The notes: a model not told the origin generated them from the sequence alone. DNA of 64,000 bases from Clostridiales bacterium UBA6114 (GCA_002423435.1 DIWE01000033.1:15571-79570); one strand, 5' to 3'; counted from the stretch's first letter, positions 43,000 through 52,145 are shown. Program-made: numbers and translations.

Positions 43000-43446
43000 T
43001 CACTTACACAAAATTTTGTAGATTTCCGACGCATGCTTTGCCGAGAGAATGGTATCTCTGTTGTCCATGCTGTCAATAATCCGCACAATATCTCCAAGAC
43101 ATTCCAAATGTGTTCCCCGCTCCCTGCACGCAAGTGCGACGACTATGGAGACCGGGTCGTTGTCCTCGTTGCCAAAATTGACCGGGGTCTCAAGCGTGAT
43201 CAAACTGATGCCCGTCTTAATGACCCCGTCCTCCGGCCTGGCATGTGCCAATGCAAAGCCCGGCAGGATTACGATATACGGGCCAAATTGTTCCACATAT
43301 TCGATCATCTTGTCAATAAAGTTTTCCTCTGCAACACCGGTTTTGACCAGCAGCCGTCCGGCCTCCCGAATCGCTTCCTTCCAGGAGCCGCACTTTATGT
43401 TACAGGCAATGGCATCCTCGGTAAAATAATCAGAAATTTTGGACAT
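43000..43446 (-). CDS. PTS IIA component, fructose/mannitol/ascorbate type
   Basis: A 148-residue EIIA-2 domain protein. The active His68 sits in PGFALAHARPEDGV, the classic motif, and ECLGDIVRIIDSMD closes the domain. It takes phosphate from HPr and gives it to IIB. The strong GGAAAGGAGG site fixes the ATG at 43446; earlier in-frame codons lack one. It lies between the dehydrogenase and the IIB gene. Confidence 0.92.
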   Translation of the reverse strand: MSKISDYFTEDAIACNIKCGSWKEAIREAGRLLVKTGVAEENFIDKMIEYVEQFGPYIVILPGFALAHARPEDGVIKTGISLITLETPVNFGNEDNDPVSIVVALACRERGTHLECLGDIVRIIDSMDNRDTILSAKHASEIYKILCK

Positions 43447-43526
43447 GAAACCTCCTTTCCAGGGCAAGCGATGCTTATGTACGCCTTTGCTTCCCTTTTT
43501 TGTCCATAAATTACCTGCGCGTGCCG

Positions 43527-44567
43527 TCAAGGAATCAGTATAACTTTGAGAACTTCTCCTTTTTCAGCAAGCTGGATGGCCTCGCCTATGCGGTCGAGCG
43601 GCATTTCAGTGATATAGGCATCCGTATTGATCTTTTTCTTTGCAAGCAGGTCCATCACCTCGGTAAAATGCCGTTTGCAGGAGCCCATGGTCCCATGAAC
43701 GGAAAGCTGCTTATAATGGATCAGCCCGCTGTCCACGGTAAGCATCTTATCCTTGTCGTTCAGTCCGCCGAACAGAATGATCCGGCCGCCGAAACAGGCG
43801 AGCTCGGGTGAGGCCGCCTGCAAGGACGCAACCGAACAGGCGATGATAACAATATCCGCCCCGCATCCCTGCGTAATCCGCCCCACGGCTTCCTTGAGGT
43901 TTTCCTTGGAGCTGTTGACGATATATTTGGGTGACGCGGCCTTGTCCGCGAGAGCGAGCCGCTCCGCAGAGATGTCTGCAAGGATGCAGTCGACACCCTT
44001 GCTCCGCAGCAGATCGACATGCATGGCTCCGATTGGTCCCGCGCCCACCACGACGGCGATTTCACCTTCGCGAATGGTGATCAGGTCGTGGGAATTGAGC
44101 ACGTCGGTAAACGGCTCCACAAGAGCGGCCTCGGAAAAACCCAGCACATCCGGAATCGGCACCACAGGCCCGTTTTCCACCATGTTCCGGTTGAGCGCGA
44201 TATACTCGGCATAACCTCCCTGGCAGTCCTCGTACAGACCCAGGCTGTGATAGATAGCGTTCTGGCAGAGATTATCGATTCCTTTTTTGCAGTTATTGCA
44301 GACTCCGCACGGAATAATGGAGCCGATTGCAAGCCGGTCGCCGGCTTTATAGCGGCAGGTGTCGGATTCCACCACCTCTCCCGTGACTTCGTGGCCCAAC
44401 AAAACCGGATAATGAAAGTGGCTGTTGCCGGCCCGGATTTTCCGGATGTCCGAGCCGCACAGGCCGCAGGCCCGCACCTTCATCAGCAGGCCCCCCTCCG
44501 GGCAGCCCGGCGTCGGTACCTCCTTCACAACAAGTTGGTTTATGCCTTCCAGCATGGCAGCCTTCAC
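43527..44567 (-). CDS. Zinc-dependent alcohol/polyol dehydrogenase
   Basis: A 346-residue medium-chain dehydrogenase. Catalytic zinc residues are in ACGLCGSDI and GHEVTGEV, structural-zinc cysteines in CGVCNNCKKGIDNLC, and the NAD fold in VVGAGPIGAMHVDLLRS. It is closest in pattern to sorbitol, galactitol-1-phosphate and threonine dehydrogenases. With a PTS in the operon, the substrate should be a phosphorylated polyol or sugar acid oxidised at a secondary hydroxyl. The GTG start at 44567 has GGGAGGG upstream. It follows the RuBisCO-like gene. Confidence 0.9.
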   Translation of the reverse strand: MKAAMLEGINQLVVKEVPTPGCPEGGLLMKVRACGLCGSDIRKIRAGNSHFHYPVLLGHEVTGEVVESDTCRYKAGDRLAIGSIIPCGVCNNCKKGIDNLCQNAIYHSLGLYEDCQGGYAEYIALNRNMVENGPVVPIPDVLGFSEAALVEPFTDVLNSHDLITIREGEIAVVVGAGPIGAMHVDLLRSKGVDCILADISAERLALADKAASPKYIVNSSKENLKEAVGRITQGCGADIVIIACSVASLQAASPELACFGGRIILFGGLNDKDKMLTVDSGLIHYKQLSVHGTMGSCKRHFTEVMDLLAKKKINTDAYITEMPLDRIGEAIQLAEKGEVLKVILIP

Positions 44568-44660
44568 GTTGTTCCCTCCCGATAATTTGATTGCCCTGTA
44601 CCGGAAATATTTCCGGTACAGGCATTGAATTGTTTCGACGTGTTGCCTAACGCAAAAGAG

Positions 44661-45992
44661 TTAAATGAGGTAGTTCTTTTTAATGTTTTCCTCGCCCACT
44701 ATGCCCCATTTATCGATAGCGGTCTGCAATTCCTTGTGCGTCTTCGCATACTCTCTCAGTCCGATACCTTTCATTGCGGCGTCGATCGCCTGACGCAAGG
44801 CCTTGGCGCCCGCGGTCGGGCCGTCGGGGAAACCGTGAACGGCCGCGCCCGCGCCCATGATGCAGTCGCAGCCGACAAGATCCATCATATACGGGATGTT
44901 TCCGGCAATTGTACCGCCGCCCCAGAGCGTGAATATCGGCTTAATGTCGTAGAATTTGCCGCTGCCCTGAATAATGGCCTGGATCGATTTGTGCTGAAGC
45001 TGATCGAACTTGCCGATCGGGTGCGGAATAACCTGAATATCCGCGCCGCAAAGGCGTGTGAGCTTGTTGATAACCGTGGTTCCGACCCCTTGATAAGGCG
45101 CGGTATATACCGCGCCGGTAAAGCACGGATGGGTCAGGATCGGCACGTTGATATCCGGATCTTCCGCCAGCATGCGCAGCCCGGAAAGCCCGATGGACCA
45201 GCCGTCCACCATCAGGCCGTTTGTTCCCGCGCGGATCGCTTTCATTGCGTTTTCCTTAAGGCGGGAGACCTCGTCGGTAATATTGCAGGTATAGAGCGTT
45301 TTCTCCCCTTTGACCTTTTCCGCCTTGTGTGCCGCCTCCATGTTTTTGGTGACGCGCTCCTCGATCGTATTGAATACGCGGTCGCCGCCAAGCAGCTCGT
45401 CGTCCTTGATAAAGTCCACGCCGCCGACAGCCGCCTGGTAGAACAGGTCGGCACCGATATCCGGGGTATATCCCGTGCAGGGCTTTATCATATTGTTCAG
45501 CAGCGGACGGTCCTTTACGCCGAGGATATCCCGGATACCCCCAATACCGAACTTCGGCCCCTTAAATTTTTTCACAAAGCTCTCCGGAAAGTCAATATCA
45601 ACGCATTTCATGTTCGGAAGCGCACTGATGTTTCCCATAATCGTGCCGAACAAAAGAGGGATATCGTCGTCGATATTGGCAACCGGATATCCGATGCGCA
45701 GCACATAGTAACGCAGGCCGTTTTCCGGTATTACGCGCAGATCGGTTGCGTTTACATAGTCCGGAACCTCGTAAATGCCGAATACCTTCCCCGCGTATTT
45801 CATACGTATCTCGTCGGTTTCGCACTTTACATCCGTCCAGGACCCGGTTGTCTGTTCAATGGCGATGCTTGTAGCTTTTACGATCGGGTCTTCGCCCTTT
45901 TCCGCACCAACCAAGTAGGTAGCCACGCAATAATCGTCCAGGCTGACTCCTTCTACCATCGGGTTTAGTACGGTGCTGTAGAATTTGTTCAT
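44661..45992 (-). CDS. RuBisCO-like protein (RuBisCO large-chain superfamily)
   Basis: A 443-residue large-chain homologue. Lys170 in MIKPCTGY matches the RuBisCO IKPK lysine. Lys196, Asp198 and Glu199 in FIKDDELL match the carbamylated lysine and metal ligands. His288 and His324 lie at the active-site histidine positions. Loop 6 is short (PHPIGKFDQ) and the phosphate loop reads MGAGAAVHGFPDGPTAG, as in RuBisCO-like proteins. So it should keep metal-enolate chemistry but not CO2 fixation. Known relatives act in methionine salvage (MtnW) or as decarboxylase/hydrolase in apionate use. AGAAGGAGG fixes the ATG at 45992. It is first in the sigma-54 PTS operon. Confidence 0.92.
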   Translation of the reverse strand: MNKFYSTVLNPMVEGVSLDDYCVATYLVGAEKGEDPIVKATSIAIEQTTGSWTDVKCETDEIRMKYAGKVFGIYEVPDYVNATDLRVIPENGLRYYVLRIGYPVANIDDDIPLLFGTIMGNISALPNMKCVDIDFPESFVKKFKGPKFGIGGIRDILGVKDRPLLNNMIKPCTGYTPDIGADLFYQAAVGGVDFIKDDELLGGDRVFNTIEERVTKNMEAAHKAEKVKGEKTLYTCNITDEVSRLKENAMKAIRAGTNGLMVDGWSIGLSGLRMLAEDPDINVPILTHPCFTGAVYTAPYQGVGTTVINKLTRLCGADIQVIPHPIGKFDQLQHKSIQAIIQGSGKFYDIKPIFTLWGGGTIAGNIPYMMDLVGCDCIMGAGAAVHGFPDGPTAGAKALRQAIDAAMKGIGLREYAKTHKELQTAIDKWGIVGEENIKKNYLI

Positions 45993-46047
45993 AAGAGTAA
46001 CCTCCTTCTTGTTCCGCGGTATCATGAATACCGTCTGTATTTATATA

Positions 46048-46064
46048 TAGCAACTTGTGTGCCA
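46048..46064 (-). promoter_or_regulatory. Sigma-54 (-24/-12) promoter for the RuBisCO-like/PTS operon
   Basis: The minus strand reads TGGCACACAAGTTGCTA, with GG and GC exactly 10 bp apart, matching the TGGCAC-N5-TTGC consensus. It lies 56-72 bp upstream of the RuBisCO-like start codon at 45992. The only candidate activator in the window is the LevR-type protein of the same operon. Confidence 0.85.
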
Positions 46065-46172
46065 CGTTTTGGAATAAATTGCTCATTCGGTAAAGAACCC
46101 GCTAAACAGGCCCTAAAAAACCGACAATTTTTTTGCTCATGAAAATTGCACAATTTTTATCAGTCAAAAATG

Positions 46173-46222
46173 ATTCTTTTTATTCCATTTTTTTATTAAA
46201 AGGCGCAAGGAATAAAAAGAAT
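46173..46222. promoter_or_regulatory. Candidate upstream activator site: 14-bp inverted repeat
   Basis: ATTCTTTTTATTCC (46173-46186) and GGAATAAAAAGAAT (46209-46222) are perfect inverse copies 22 bp apart, centred about 135 bp upstream of the -24 element. This is where enhancer-binding proteins such as LevR usually bind. Confidence 0.65.
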
Positions 46223-46276
46223 ATGCGAAAGACAGCTTTTTTTGTATGTATTGCATAACGACATTTCTGCAGCAAC

Positions 46277-46314
46277 AAAAAGAGGCACGATACAGTCTAT
46301 ATGTATCGCACCTC
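46277..46314 (-). terminator. Terminator after the LemA-DUF2207 unit
   Basis: On the minus strand a 13-bp stem, GAGGTGCGATACA with TGTATCGTGCCTC (two G-U pairs), is followed by T5. It separates the DUF2207 gene from the sigma-54 control region. Confidence 0.7.
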
Positions 46315-46376
46315 AAAGACTGCAGACAAAAATCCCTGCACTCGAGTTGTTTTGGGAATTCTGTCTACAATGTGTA

Positions 46377-46408
46377 AAGTCCGGGGCTGCCGCCTCGGAC
46401 TTCTTTTT
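46377..46408 (+). terminator. Hairpin with T run on the plus strand
   Basis: AAGTCCG/CGGACTT with GC-rich inner pairing, then CTTTTT. No plus-strand gene ends nearby, so it may block antisense transcription into the DUF2207 gene. Confidence 0.45.
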
Positions 46409-46446
46409 GCTTGGGGAAGCTACGCGCTCCTCCGGTATTTTTCCTG

Positions 46447-48357
46447 TCACCAGCTTCTGCCGCCGCCACCGCCGAAGCCGCCGCCGCTGAACCCGCCGCC
46501 GTGGAAGCCTCCGCCGCCGAAACCGCCGCGCGTGGTGTTTACCTGCTGCGCGGGGCGGGAAACCATCGTGCTTCGCATCAGCGCCATGGAGCGGAACAGA
46601 TACGCCTGAAAGACAAGGGGCGAGAAGGTGTCCATCCGGCCGTAGCTGTCATGGTACCACGCCGGCGGGCGCACCGCCATACCCTCAAAATTCTTGGCCC
46701 ATTTGTCGGTAACGCCCAAAACATAGGCATACGGCATCACATCGTAAAAATAGGAGGGGTTTTCTTCCACAAGCCGCTCGATGCGCGCCTTCTCGGCGCG
46801 TTCGAGAAAATTCTTAAAGCCCAGAAGCCTTCCCAAAAGCTCGCTGCCCCTTTCGGTGCGCTTTCGCATGAATACGCCGACGACGTTTAACAAAACCGTG
46901 GCCGCCGCGACCGCGAGGCCCGCCGCCCCCATGCTCTGCGTCGCCATAAACGCGATCAGCAGGAGCATGACCAAAACCACGAGGAGTATGCCCGCAATCA
47001 GCGCGGCCGAGCGCCCGGCACGGCGTTTGGCATGCCAGTTTAAAAGCGTCCTGCCGAGCAAAAGGAGGGGGAGCATCAAAATCACCGTTCCGGCCGCGGA
47101 GAGCGCCGCGGCGATGCCGGCCGAATAAATCAGCTCATAGAACGGGATATAAAGAGAAACCCACAAAAATACGGCGGACAAACACCGGACCAGGAAACCG
47201 AGCGCCTTTGACGAGGGGCTGTACAGCCGGTTTTTCTTCGTCGAATAATGGTCGGCCACCAGGGATTTCGCCGTGTCGACGGTCGAATAAAAGCTCTCCT
47301 TAAGCTGTGAGATCGTAACCGCGTCCCCGCGGTCAAACAGCCGGTCGAACACATGCCTTTCAAAGTTTCGCGCGTCAGCCGGAAGATCATTCAGCTTTTG
47401 AAGCCTGAAATCCTCTTTCCCGATCCGTTCGATGGACAAAAAGCCCTTCGATGCCCAGTAAAGCACAAGCGACACGATGTCCTTGTCGTCCACCGACGTG
47501 TCGATGATATAGCCTGCCTCGGCGGAGGTGATCCCCTCGGGCGCGTAAAACTCCACCGGCGTGACAAGCCGGCCGTCCCGCCCGAACCGGAAAAACAAAA
47601 GCAGAGCGCCGGCGGAAAGGGTCAGCGCTATAATGATGAGGACCGTCTGCCATGGAAACGGCGGCGGCGTTTTGAAGTACCCCTCGGGCAGGTCCATCTG
47701 GAGCGTGAGCCCTTCGCCCGGCGAAAGCCTCTTGTCAAGGCTCCCGGAAATCGTGTTGCCTTCCACCGTATACTTGACGGGCGCTTTTTCCAAAGAGCCG
47801 TAAGCGCCGGAAAAAAACCAGATTTCATCCTTATTAAATTCCTTCGGCAGGGTCACCGCAAAGGTGACGTTTTCAACATTGCAGTCCCAGTCGTTGCCGA
47901 TGAGATTATAATAGACAAAATCCTGGCTCTCTATCTTATCGCCGCCCAGAGCGTGATCAAAGGATATCTGATACTCCTTTTTCCCCGTCGCATATTGGTC
48001 CGGGTCCCCGATCTGGATCACCATGCTTTGGTTTTCACGGTACGTCTCGAAGGGGCTGTTTGTCACCTCTATGGAGCTTACGCGGGTGTTGTAGGTGCGG
48101 CGCTCCCCACCGCTCCATTCCATTTCCTGCCTTAAGGGGATATAGCGCAAAATCCCGTGTCTCGGCTCAAGAAAATTTGCGGAAACGGTTTCCGAAACAT
48201 GATAGGTGTTGTCCTCGCCGATCCGGATATCCGTATGGTACGACGTGATTTCATATCCGCTCCCCTGCGCCGAGGAAAGCTGCGGGAAAACGATTCCAAA
48301 ACCGCTTATAACAAGCGTCAGCAAAACAAAAAATGCGGCGAGCCTTTTCAACGGCAT
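46447..48357 (-). CDS. DUF2207-domain membrane protein
   Basis: A 636-residue protein with an N-terminal signal/anchor and an extracytoplasmic DUF2207 region. YEITSYHTDIRIGEDNTYHV and LRYIPLRQEM lie early in that region. Several membrane helices follow after about residue 245 and again near 390-470. The C-terminus is a very Gly-rich tail (GGFGGGGFHGGGFSGGG). The family is widespread in Firmicutes next to LemA; its function is unknown. The gene follows lemA. The start is uncertain: the ATG at 48357 has only a close AGGAAGG, and a TTG two codons later is possible. Confidence 0.85.
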   Translation of the reverse strand: MPLKRLAAFFVLLTLVISGFGIVFPQLSSAQGSGYEITSYHTDIRIGEDNTYHVSETVSANFLEPRHGILRYIPLRQEMEWSGGERRTYNTRVSSIEVTNSPFETYRENQSMVIQIGDPDQYATGKKEYQISFDHALGGDKIESQDFVYYNLIGNDWDCNVENVTFAVTLPKEFNKDEIWFFSGAYGSLEKAPVKYTVEGNTISGSLDKRLSPGEGLTLQMDLPEGYFKTPPPFPWQTVLIIIALTLSAGALLLFFRFGRDGRLVTPVEFYAPEGITSAEAGYIIDTSVDDKDIVSLVLYWASKGFLSIERIGKEDFRLQKLNDLPADARNFERHVFDRLFDRGDAVTISQLKESFYSTVDTAKSLVADHYSTKKNRLYSPSSKALGFLVRCLSAVFLWVSLYIPFYELIYSAGIAAALSAAGTVILMLPLLLLGRTLLNWHAKRRAGRSAALIAGILLVVLVMLLLIAFMATQSMGAAGLAVAAATVLLNVVGVFMRKRTERGSELLGRLLGFKNFLERAEKARIERLVEENPSYFYDVMPYAYVLGVTDKWAKNFEGMAVRPPAWYHDSYGRMDTFSPLVFQAYLFRSMALMRSTMVSRPAQQVNTTRGGFGGGGFHGGGFSGGGFGGGGGRSW

Positions 48358-48409
48358 CCCTTCCTGCAATGATCTTTAGGGGGCGGCGACGCCCCGTATT
48401 CCATACATA

Positions 48410-48961
48410 TTAAAACTGTACCTTGACGTTTTGCCTTTCCTCCGCAGCGATTTCAAACATCGGCTCGCGCTTAAAGCCGAACATGGAGGCGATAATCACG
48501 CTTGGGAACGACTCCGTTTTTATGTTGTAGTCGCGCACGACCGCATTGTAATACTTCCTGGCATTCGCGATTTCGCCCTCGATGCCCTGCAATTGTTTTT
48601 GCAGGTCCATAAAATTTGTGTTTGCCTTCAAGTCGGGGTATGCCTCGGCAACGGCGAACAGGGTTTTGAGCGTGCCCGCCAGCGCGTTTTCCCCCTCGAG
48701 GCGCCCCTCGATTGTTTTCGCGCCGGCCGCCATGTTGCGGGCGGAGATTACCTTTTCAAGGGTCCCCTGTTCATGCTTTGCATATCCCTTGACGGTCTCA
48801 ACCAGGTTCGGGATCAGGTCATAACGCTTTTTCATATAGACATCCATTGTGGAAAACGCCTCGCGCACCATGTTGCGCAGTTTGACAAAACCATTGTAGG
48901 CCGCGATAAACCAAATTACGATCACGGCAAGGACAACGATCAAAATGATAATTCCGTACAT
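48410..48961 (-). CDS. lemA: LemA family protein
   Basis: A 183-residue protein with one N-terminal membrane helix, then a helical bundle. RYDLIPNLVETVKGYAKHE, LVRARN-like VISARNMA and ALAGTLKTLFAVAEAYPDLK fit the LemA family. The role is not firmly known. It is commonly paired with DUF2207 or TPM-domain proteins, as here. GGAGG lies 9 nt ahead of the ATG at 48961. Confidence 0.93.
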   Translation of the reverse strand: MYGIIILIVVLAVIVIWFIAAYNGFVKLRNMVREAFSTMDVYMKKRYDLIPNLVETVKGYAKHEQGTLEKVISARNMAAGAKTIEGRLEGENALAGTLKTLFAVAEAYPDLKANTNFMDLQKQLQGIEGEIANARKYYNAVVRDYNIKTESFPSVIIASMFGFKREPMFEIAAEERQNVKVQF

Positions 48962-49121
48962 CGTTACAAAACCTCCCATGTGTGATTTTCAGGCGGCATC
49001 CCGTTTGCCTGATATCCTCAGATTATTTTTCCGAATAATGCCGCAAATCATGTAACATACATCGATTGTTATTTCCATCAAATTTTCCCATGCCGCCGGC
49101 CGCTTCCCGGCCTTTGTGCGC

Positions 49122-49775
49122 TTAATCCGCCTTCATCAGCCGCAAGAGCTCGGCGGGCGAATCGACGATACCATCGGCTCCCTCCGCTTCGAGCACGTCG
49201 CGGTCCCGAAAGCCCCATGTCACGCCCACGCACCGTATTCCGGCATTTTTCGACGTTCTGACGTCGATCTCGGAATCCCCCACATAAAGAGTATTCTCTT
49301 TTGACGAGCATAATTCGCGCATTGCTTCAAAAAGGCTGTCCGGCGCCGGCTTTCTGTGCACCGCGGAGGATTCCCCGATGGCAACCGAAATATACCCGGA
49401 AAACATTGCCCCGCAGAGACCCTTTACCGCCTGGTCGTACTTGTTGGAAACGACCGCCATTTTGACGCCGCGCTCTTTCAGTATCGCCAAAAGCTCTGGA
49501 ATCCCGTCGTAGGGCTTGGTTTTGTTTTGCATGTTTTTTGAATAGTGCGCGCGAAATACCCGGTCGCAGGCGTCAAGCTCCGGCTCCGGCGTTCCTTCGG
49601 GGGCAACCCGCCGGATCAGGTTTTTGATTCCGTTTCCGACGGATTTCCGGACCTCGTCCCGGCTCCTTTCCGGAAATCCTGCCTGCGCCAGAGTAAAATT
49701 CACGCTGTCGGCCAAGTCGTCCAGCGTGTCCAAAAGCGTTCCGTCCAGATCAAATATCACAGTATCAAAGATCAT
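49122..49775 (-). CDS. HAD-family phosphatase, phosphoglycolate phosphatase-like
   Basis: A 217-residue HAD enzyme with FDLDGTLLDTLDDLADSVN at the start, VVSNKYD as motif II, KPAPDSLFEA with the lysine and YVGDSEIDVRTSKNAG as the final motif. This pattern is typical of Gph/PGP-type phosphatases. The long upstream extension of the reading frame (to 49988) has no family similarity, so I start at the ATG at 49775, with AGAGGCGG upstream. It is related to the HAD protein at 35585-36238 but is in a separate context. Confidence 0.87.
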   Translation of the reverse strand: MIFDTVIFDLDGTLLDTLDDLADSVNFTLAQAGFPERSRDEVRKSVGNGIKNLIRRVAPEGTPEPELDACDRVFRAHYSKNMQNKTKPYDGIPELLAILKERGVKMAVVSNKYDQAVKGLCGAMFSGYISVAIGESSAVHRKPAPDSLFEAMRELCSSKENTLYVGDSEIDVRTSKNAGIRCVGVTWGFRDRDVLEAEGADGIVDSPAELLRLMKAD

Positions 49776-50010
49776 CACACCGCCTCTTTCCAGATAAAGC
49801 CTGCATCGATAGTATAATACCTCGGCGCTCCAATAGCAATGAAAATGCCGGAAATAACCGCGAGGAATAAGCCGGAAGTCCGGTTTTACGCAATTGTAAA
49901 GAATTTGGCAATAGAATCTCCAAAACGACTCATCCTGAATGTCATTTTTCTTCATATTATCGATTACACTTGAATTGCCGGCAAACACTATGTGTCAAGG
50001 GGGATTCGAA

Positions 50011-50253
50011 ATGTACAAAAACAAAGCAGGCGGCAAAAACAATTTATGCGGCAAAAACATTCGAAATCTTCGCCTGGCGCTTATCCCAAGGACATCGCAG
50101 CGCATGCTTGCCGACCTGATGCAGATGAACGGCCTCGACATCGACAAAAACGTGATCCAGCGGATCGAAAGCGGCGCCCGCTTTGTGACGGACATTGAGC
50201 TGAAAGCATTTTCAAGGGTCTTAAACGCGACATATGACGAGCTTCTGAAATAA
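50011..50253 (+). CDS. Small XRE-type helix-turn-helix regulator
   Basis: An 80-residue protein. NIRNLRLALIPRTSQRMLAD, then IDKNVIQRIESGARFVTDIE and LKAFSRVLNATYDELL, follow the XRE helix-turn-helix pattern (helix 2-3 with IERIESG-type recognition helix). There is no extra domain, so it is probably a simple repressor or phage-type regulator remnant. AAGGGGG precedes the ATG. Its target may be the dehydratase gene that starts 138 bp downstream. Confidence 0.82.
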   Translation: MYKNKAGGKNNLCGKNIRNLRLALIPRTSQRMLADLMQMNGLDIDKNVIQRIESGARFVTDIELKAFSRVLNATYDELLK

Positions 50254-50391
50254 GTCCTCTAAGCTCACGGGGAAAAATGGCCGTCTCCCAAGGATCATCG
50301 ATGAATATCCCGCCGGTACTCCGATTATATTTATTTCATATAGAATTCCGGCGGCACTGCGCCGCCCGGCGATTGAAGGAAGGAAAGGTAT

Positions 50392-52119
50392 ATGGAAAAC
50401 TACAAACAGAAAAGCGCGCCTCAACGGCTTTTGTGGGCTCAGTTCGACGCTTTGCAGATGGGCACCGGGTGGGACGACCAGGACATCACAAAGCCGCAGA
50501 TCCTGATTGAGGATGTATATGGGGACAGCCATCCGGGCAGTTACCATTTAAATAAGCTGACCGAGCAGGCAAAATACGGGGTGTTCGAAAAAGGCGGCTT
50601 TCCCGCGCAGTTCCACGCGACGGACATCTGCGACGGCTGCGCGATGGGACACAACGGCATGAACATGATTCTCGCATCCCGGGAAGCCATTTGCGATATG
50701 GTGGAGGTTCACGCGTCCGTCGACCCGTGGGACGGAATGATTCTTTCGTCGTCCTGCGACAAGTCGATCCCCGCCCACCTAAAGGCGGCCGCGCGCATGA
50801 ACATCCCGACGATCTTCATTCCCGGCGGCAGCATGAGGCCGGGGCCGAACATGACCACTTCCCTGGTGGCGGGCGATATCTCTCTGCGCCAGAAAAGGGA
50901 GGGCGAAATCACCGATCAGGAGATCCGCGACTATAAGCTGACCGGATGTCCGTCCGTCGGCGCCTGCACCTTCCTCGGCACCGCGTCCACCATGCAGTGC
51001 ATGTCCGAGGCTCTGGGCATGGCTCTCCCCGGCGCGGCGCTCTGCCCCGCGACCATGCGCGATATCCTCGGCTATGCGCGCGCATCCGGCAGAAAAATCA
51101 TGGAGCTTGTCGAAAAAAATATCACTCCCGACAAGATCCTTACCAAAAATGCCTTTGTAAACGCCATTATTGTCCACAGCGCCATCGGCGGCTCCACCAA
51201 TGCGGCGATCCATCTTCCGTCCATCGCGAGGGAGCTTGGCATCGATATCGAACCGGAGCTTTTTGATGAGATCAATCACAGAATCCCCCACATCGGAAAC
51301 ATAAACCCGAGCGGCGCACAGCTTACGGAATCCTTCTGGTTCGCGGGCGGCATCCCGATGGTGCAGCTCATGCTGAAGGAATATCTCGACCTGGACGTGA
51401 TGACCGTGACCGGCAAAACGCTGGGCGAGAATCTCGACGAGCTTCAGAAGGACAATTTCTTCGACAGGAACTTAGGCTATCTTGCAAATTACGGCTTAAA
51501 ACGCGAGGATGTGATCTTCCCGCTTGAAAAGGCCGAGGAAACCGGCTCCATCGCGATCCTGAAGGGCAATATCGCCCCGGAGGGCGCCGTAATCAAATAT
51601 TCCGCCTGCGTGCGCGAAATGCGCCGTCACAAGGGTACGGCGCGCGTGTTCAACTGCGAGGAGGACGCTTACTTCTCAGTTGTGCGGGGAGAGATCAACC
51701 CCGGCGACGTCCTCGTGATCCGTTACGAGGGGCCGAGGGGCTCGGGCATGCCCGAGATGCTGATGACGACCGAGGCGATCGTATGCGACAAGCGCCTAAA
51801 CGGCACCGTTTCCCTTGTGACGGACGGCCGGTTTTCCGGCGCGACCCGCGGAGCTGCCATCGGACACGTATCTCCCGAGGCCGCGTCGGGCGGGCCTCTG
51901 GCATTTGTACATACCGGCGACATCATCGAATACGATATTGAAAAACGCACCTTAAACGTAGTCGGGATCGGCGGCAGGGATGCGACCTCCGAAGAGATCA
52001 AAAAGGTATTCGCCCAAAGGGAGGATGCGGAAGGCATTATCCCAAGGCCGGAAAGAAAGGGGCTTTTCAAACGATATACCTCTTCCGCGCTTTCCGCGAT
52101 GAAGGGCGCCGGATATTAA
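50392..52119 (+). CDS. IlvD/Edd-family dehydratase (probable sugar-acid dehydratase)
   Basis: A 575-residue Fe-S dehydratase. Cluster cysteines are in DICDGCAMGH, SSSCDKSIPAHL and TGCPSVGACTFLGTAST, and the C-terminal SLVTDGRFSGATRGAAIGH is strongly conserved. The family covers dihydroxyacid dehydratase (branched amino acids) and aldonate/phosphogluconate dehydratases. Its length matches both. With no ilv genes near, and GH88 plus TRAP genes just downstream on the other strand, an aldonate substrate is more likely. GGAAGGAAAGG precedes the ATG. Confidence 0.88.
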   Translation: MENYKQKSAPQRLLWAQFDALQMGTGWDDQDITKPQILIEDVYGDSHPGSYHLNKLTEQAKYGVFEKGGFPAQFHATDICDGCAMGHNGMNMILASREAICDMVEVHASVDPWDGMILSSSCDKSIPAHLKAAARMNIPTIFIPGGSMRPGPNMTTSLVAGDISLRQKREGEITDQEIRDYKLTGCPSVGACTFLGTASTMQCMSEALGMALPGAALCPATMRDILGYARASGRKIMELVEKNITPDKILTKNAFVNAIIVHSAIGGSTNAAIHLPSIARELGIDIEPELFDEINHRIPHIGNINPSGAQLTESFWFAGGIPMVQLMLKEYLDLDVMTVTGKTLGENLDELQKDNFFDRNLGYLANYGLKREDVIFPLEKAEETGSIAILKGNIAPEGAVIKYSACVREMRRHKGTARVFNCEEDAYFSVVRGEINPGDVLVIRYEGPRGSGMPEMLMTTEAIVCDKRLNGTVSLVTDGRFSGATRGAAIGHVSPEAASGGPLAFVHTGDIIEYDIEKRTLNVVGIGGRDATSEEIKKVFAQREDAEGIIPRPERKGLFKRYTSSALSAMKGAGY

Positions 52120-52145
52120 GAAAGTAGGAGTTTAATTCAATAAAT

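Noticed and set aside
44661..45992. Genuine CO2-fixing RuBisCO
   Set aside because: Loop 6 and the C-terminal phosphate loop differ from true RuBisCO, and there is no phosphoribulokinase nearby. RuBisCO-like protein is the safer call.
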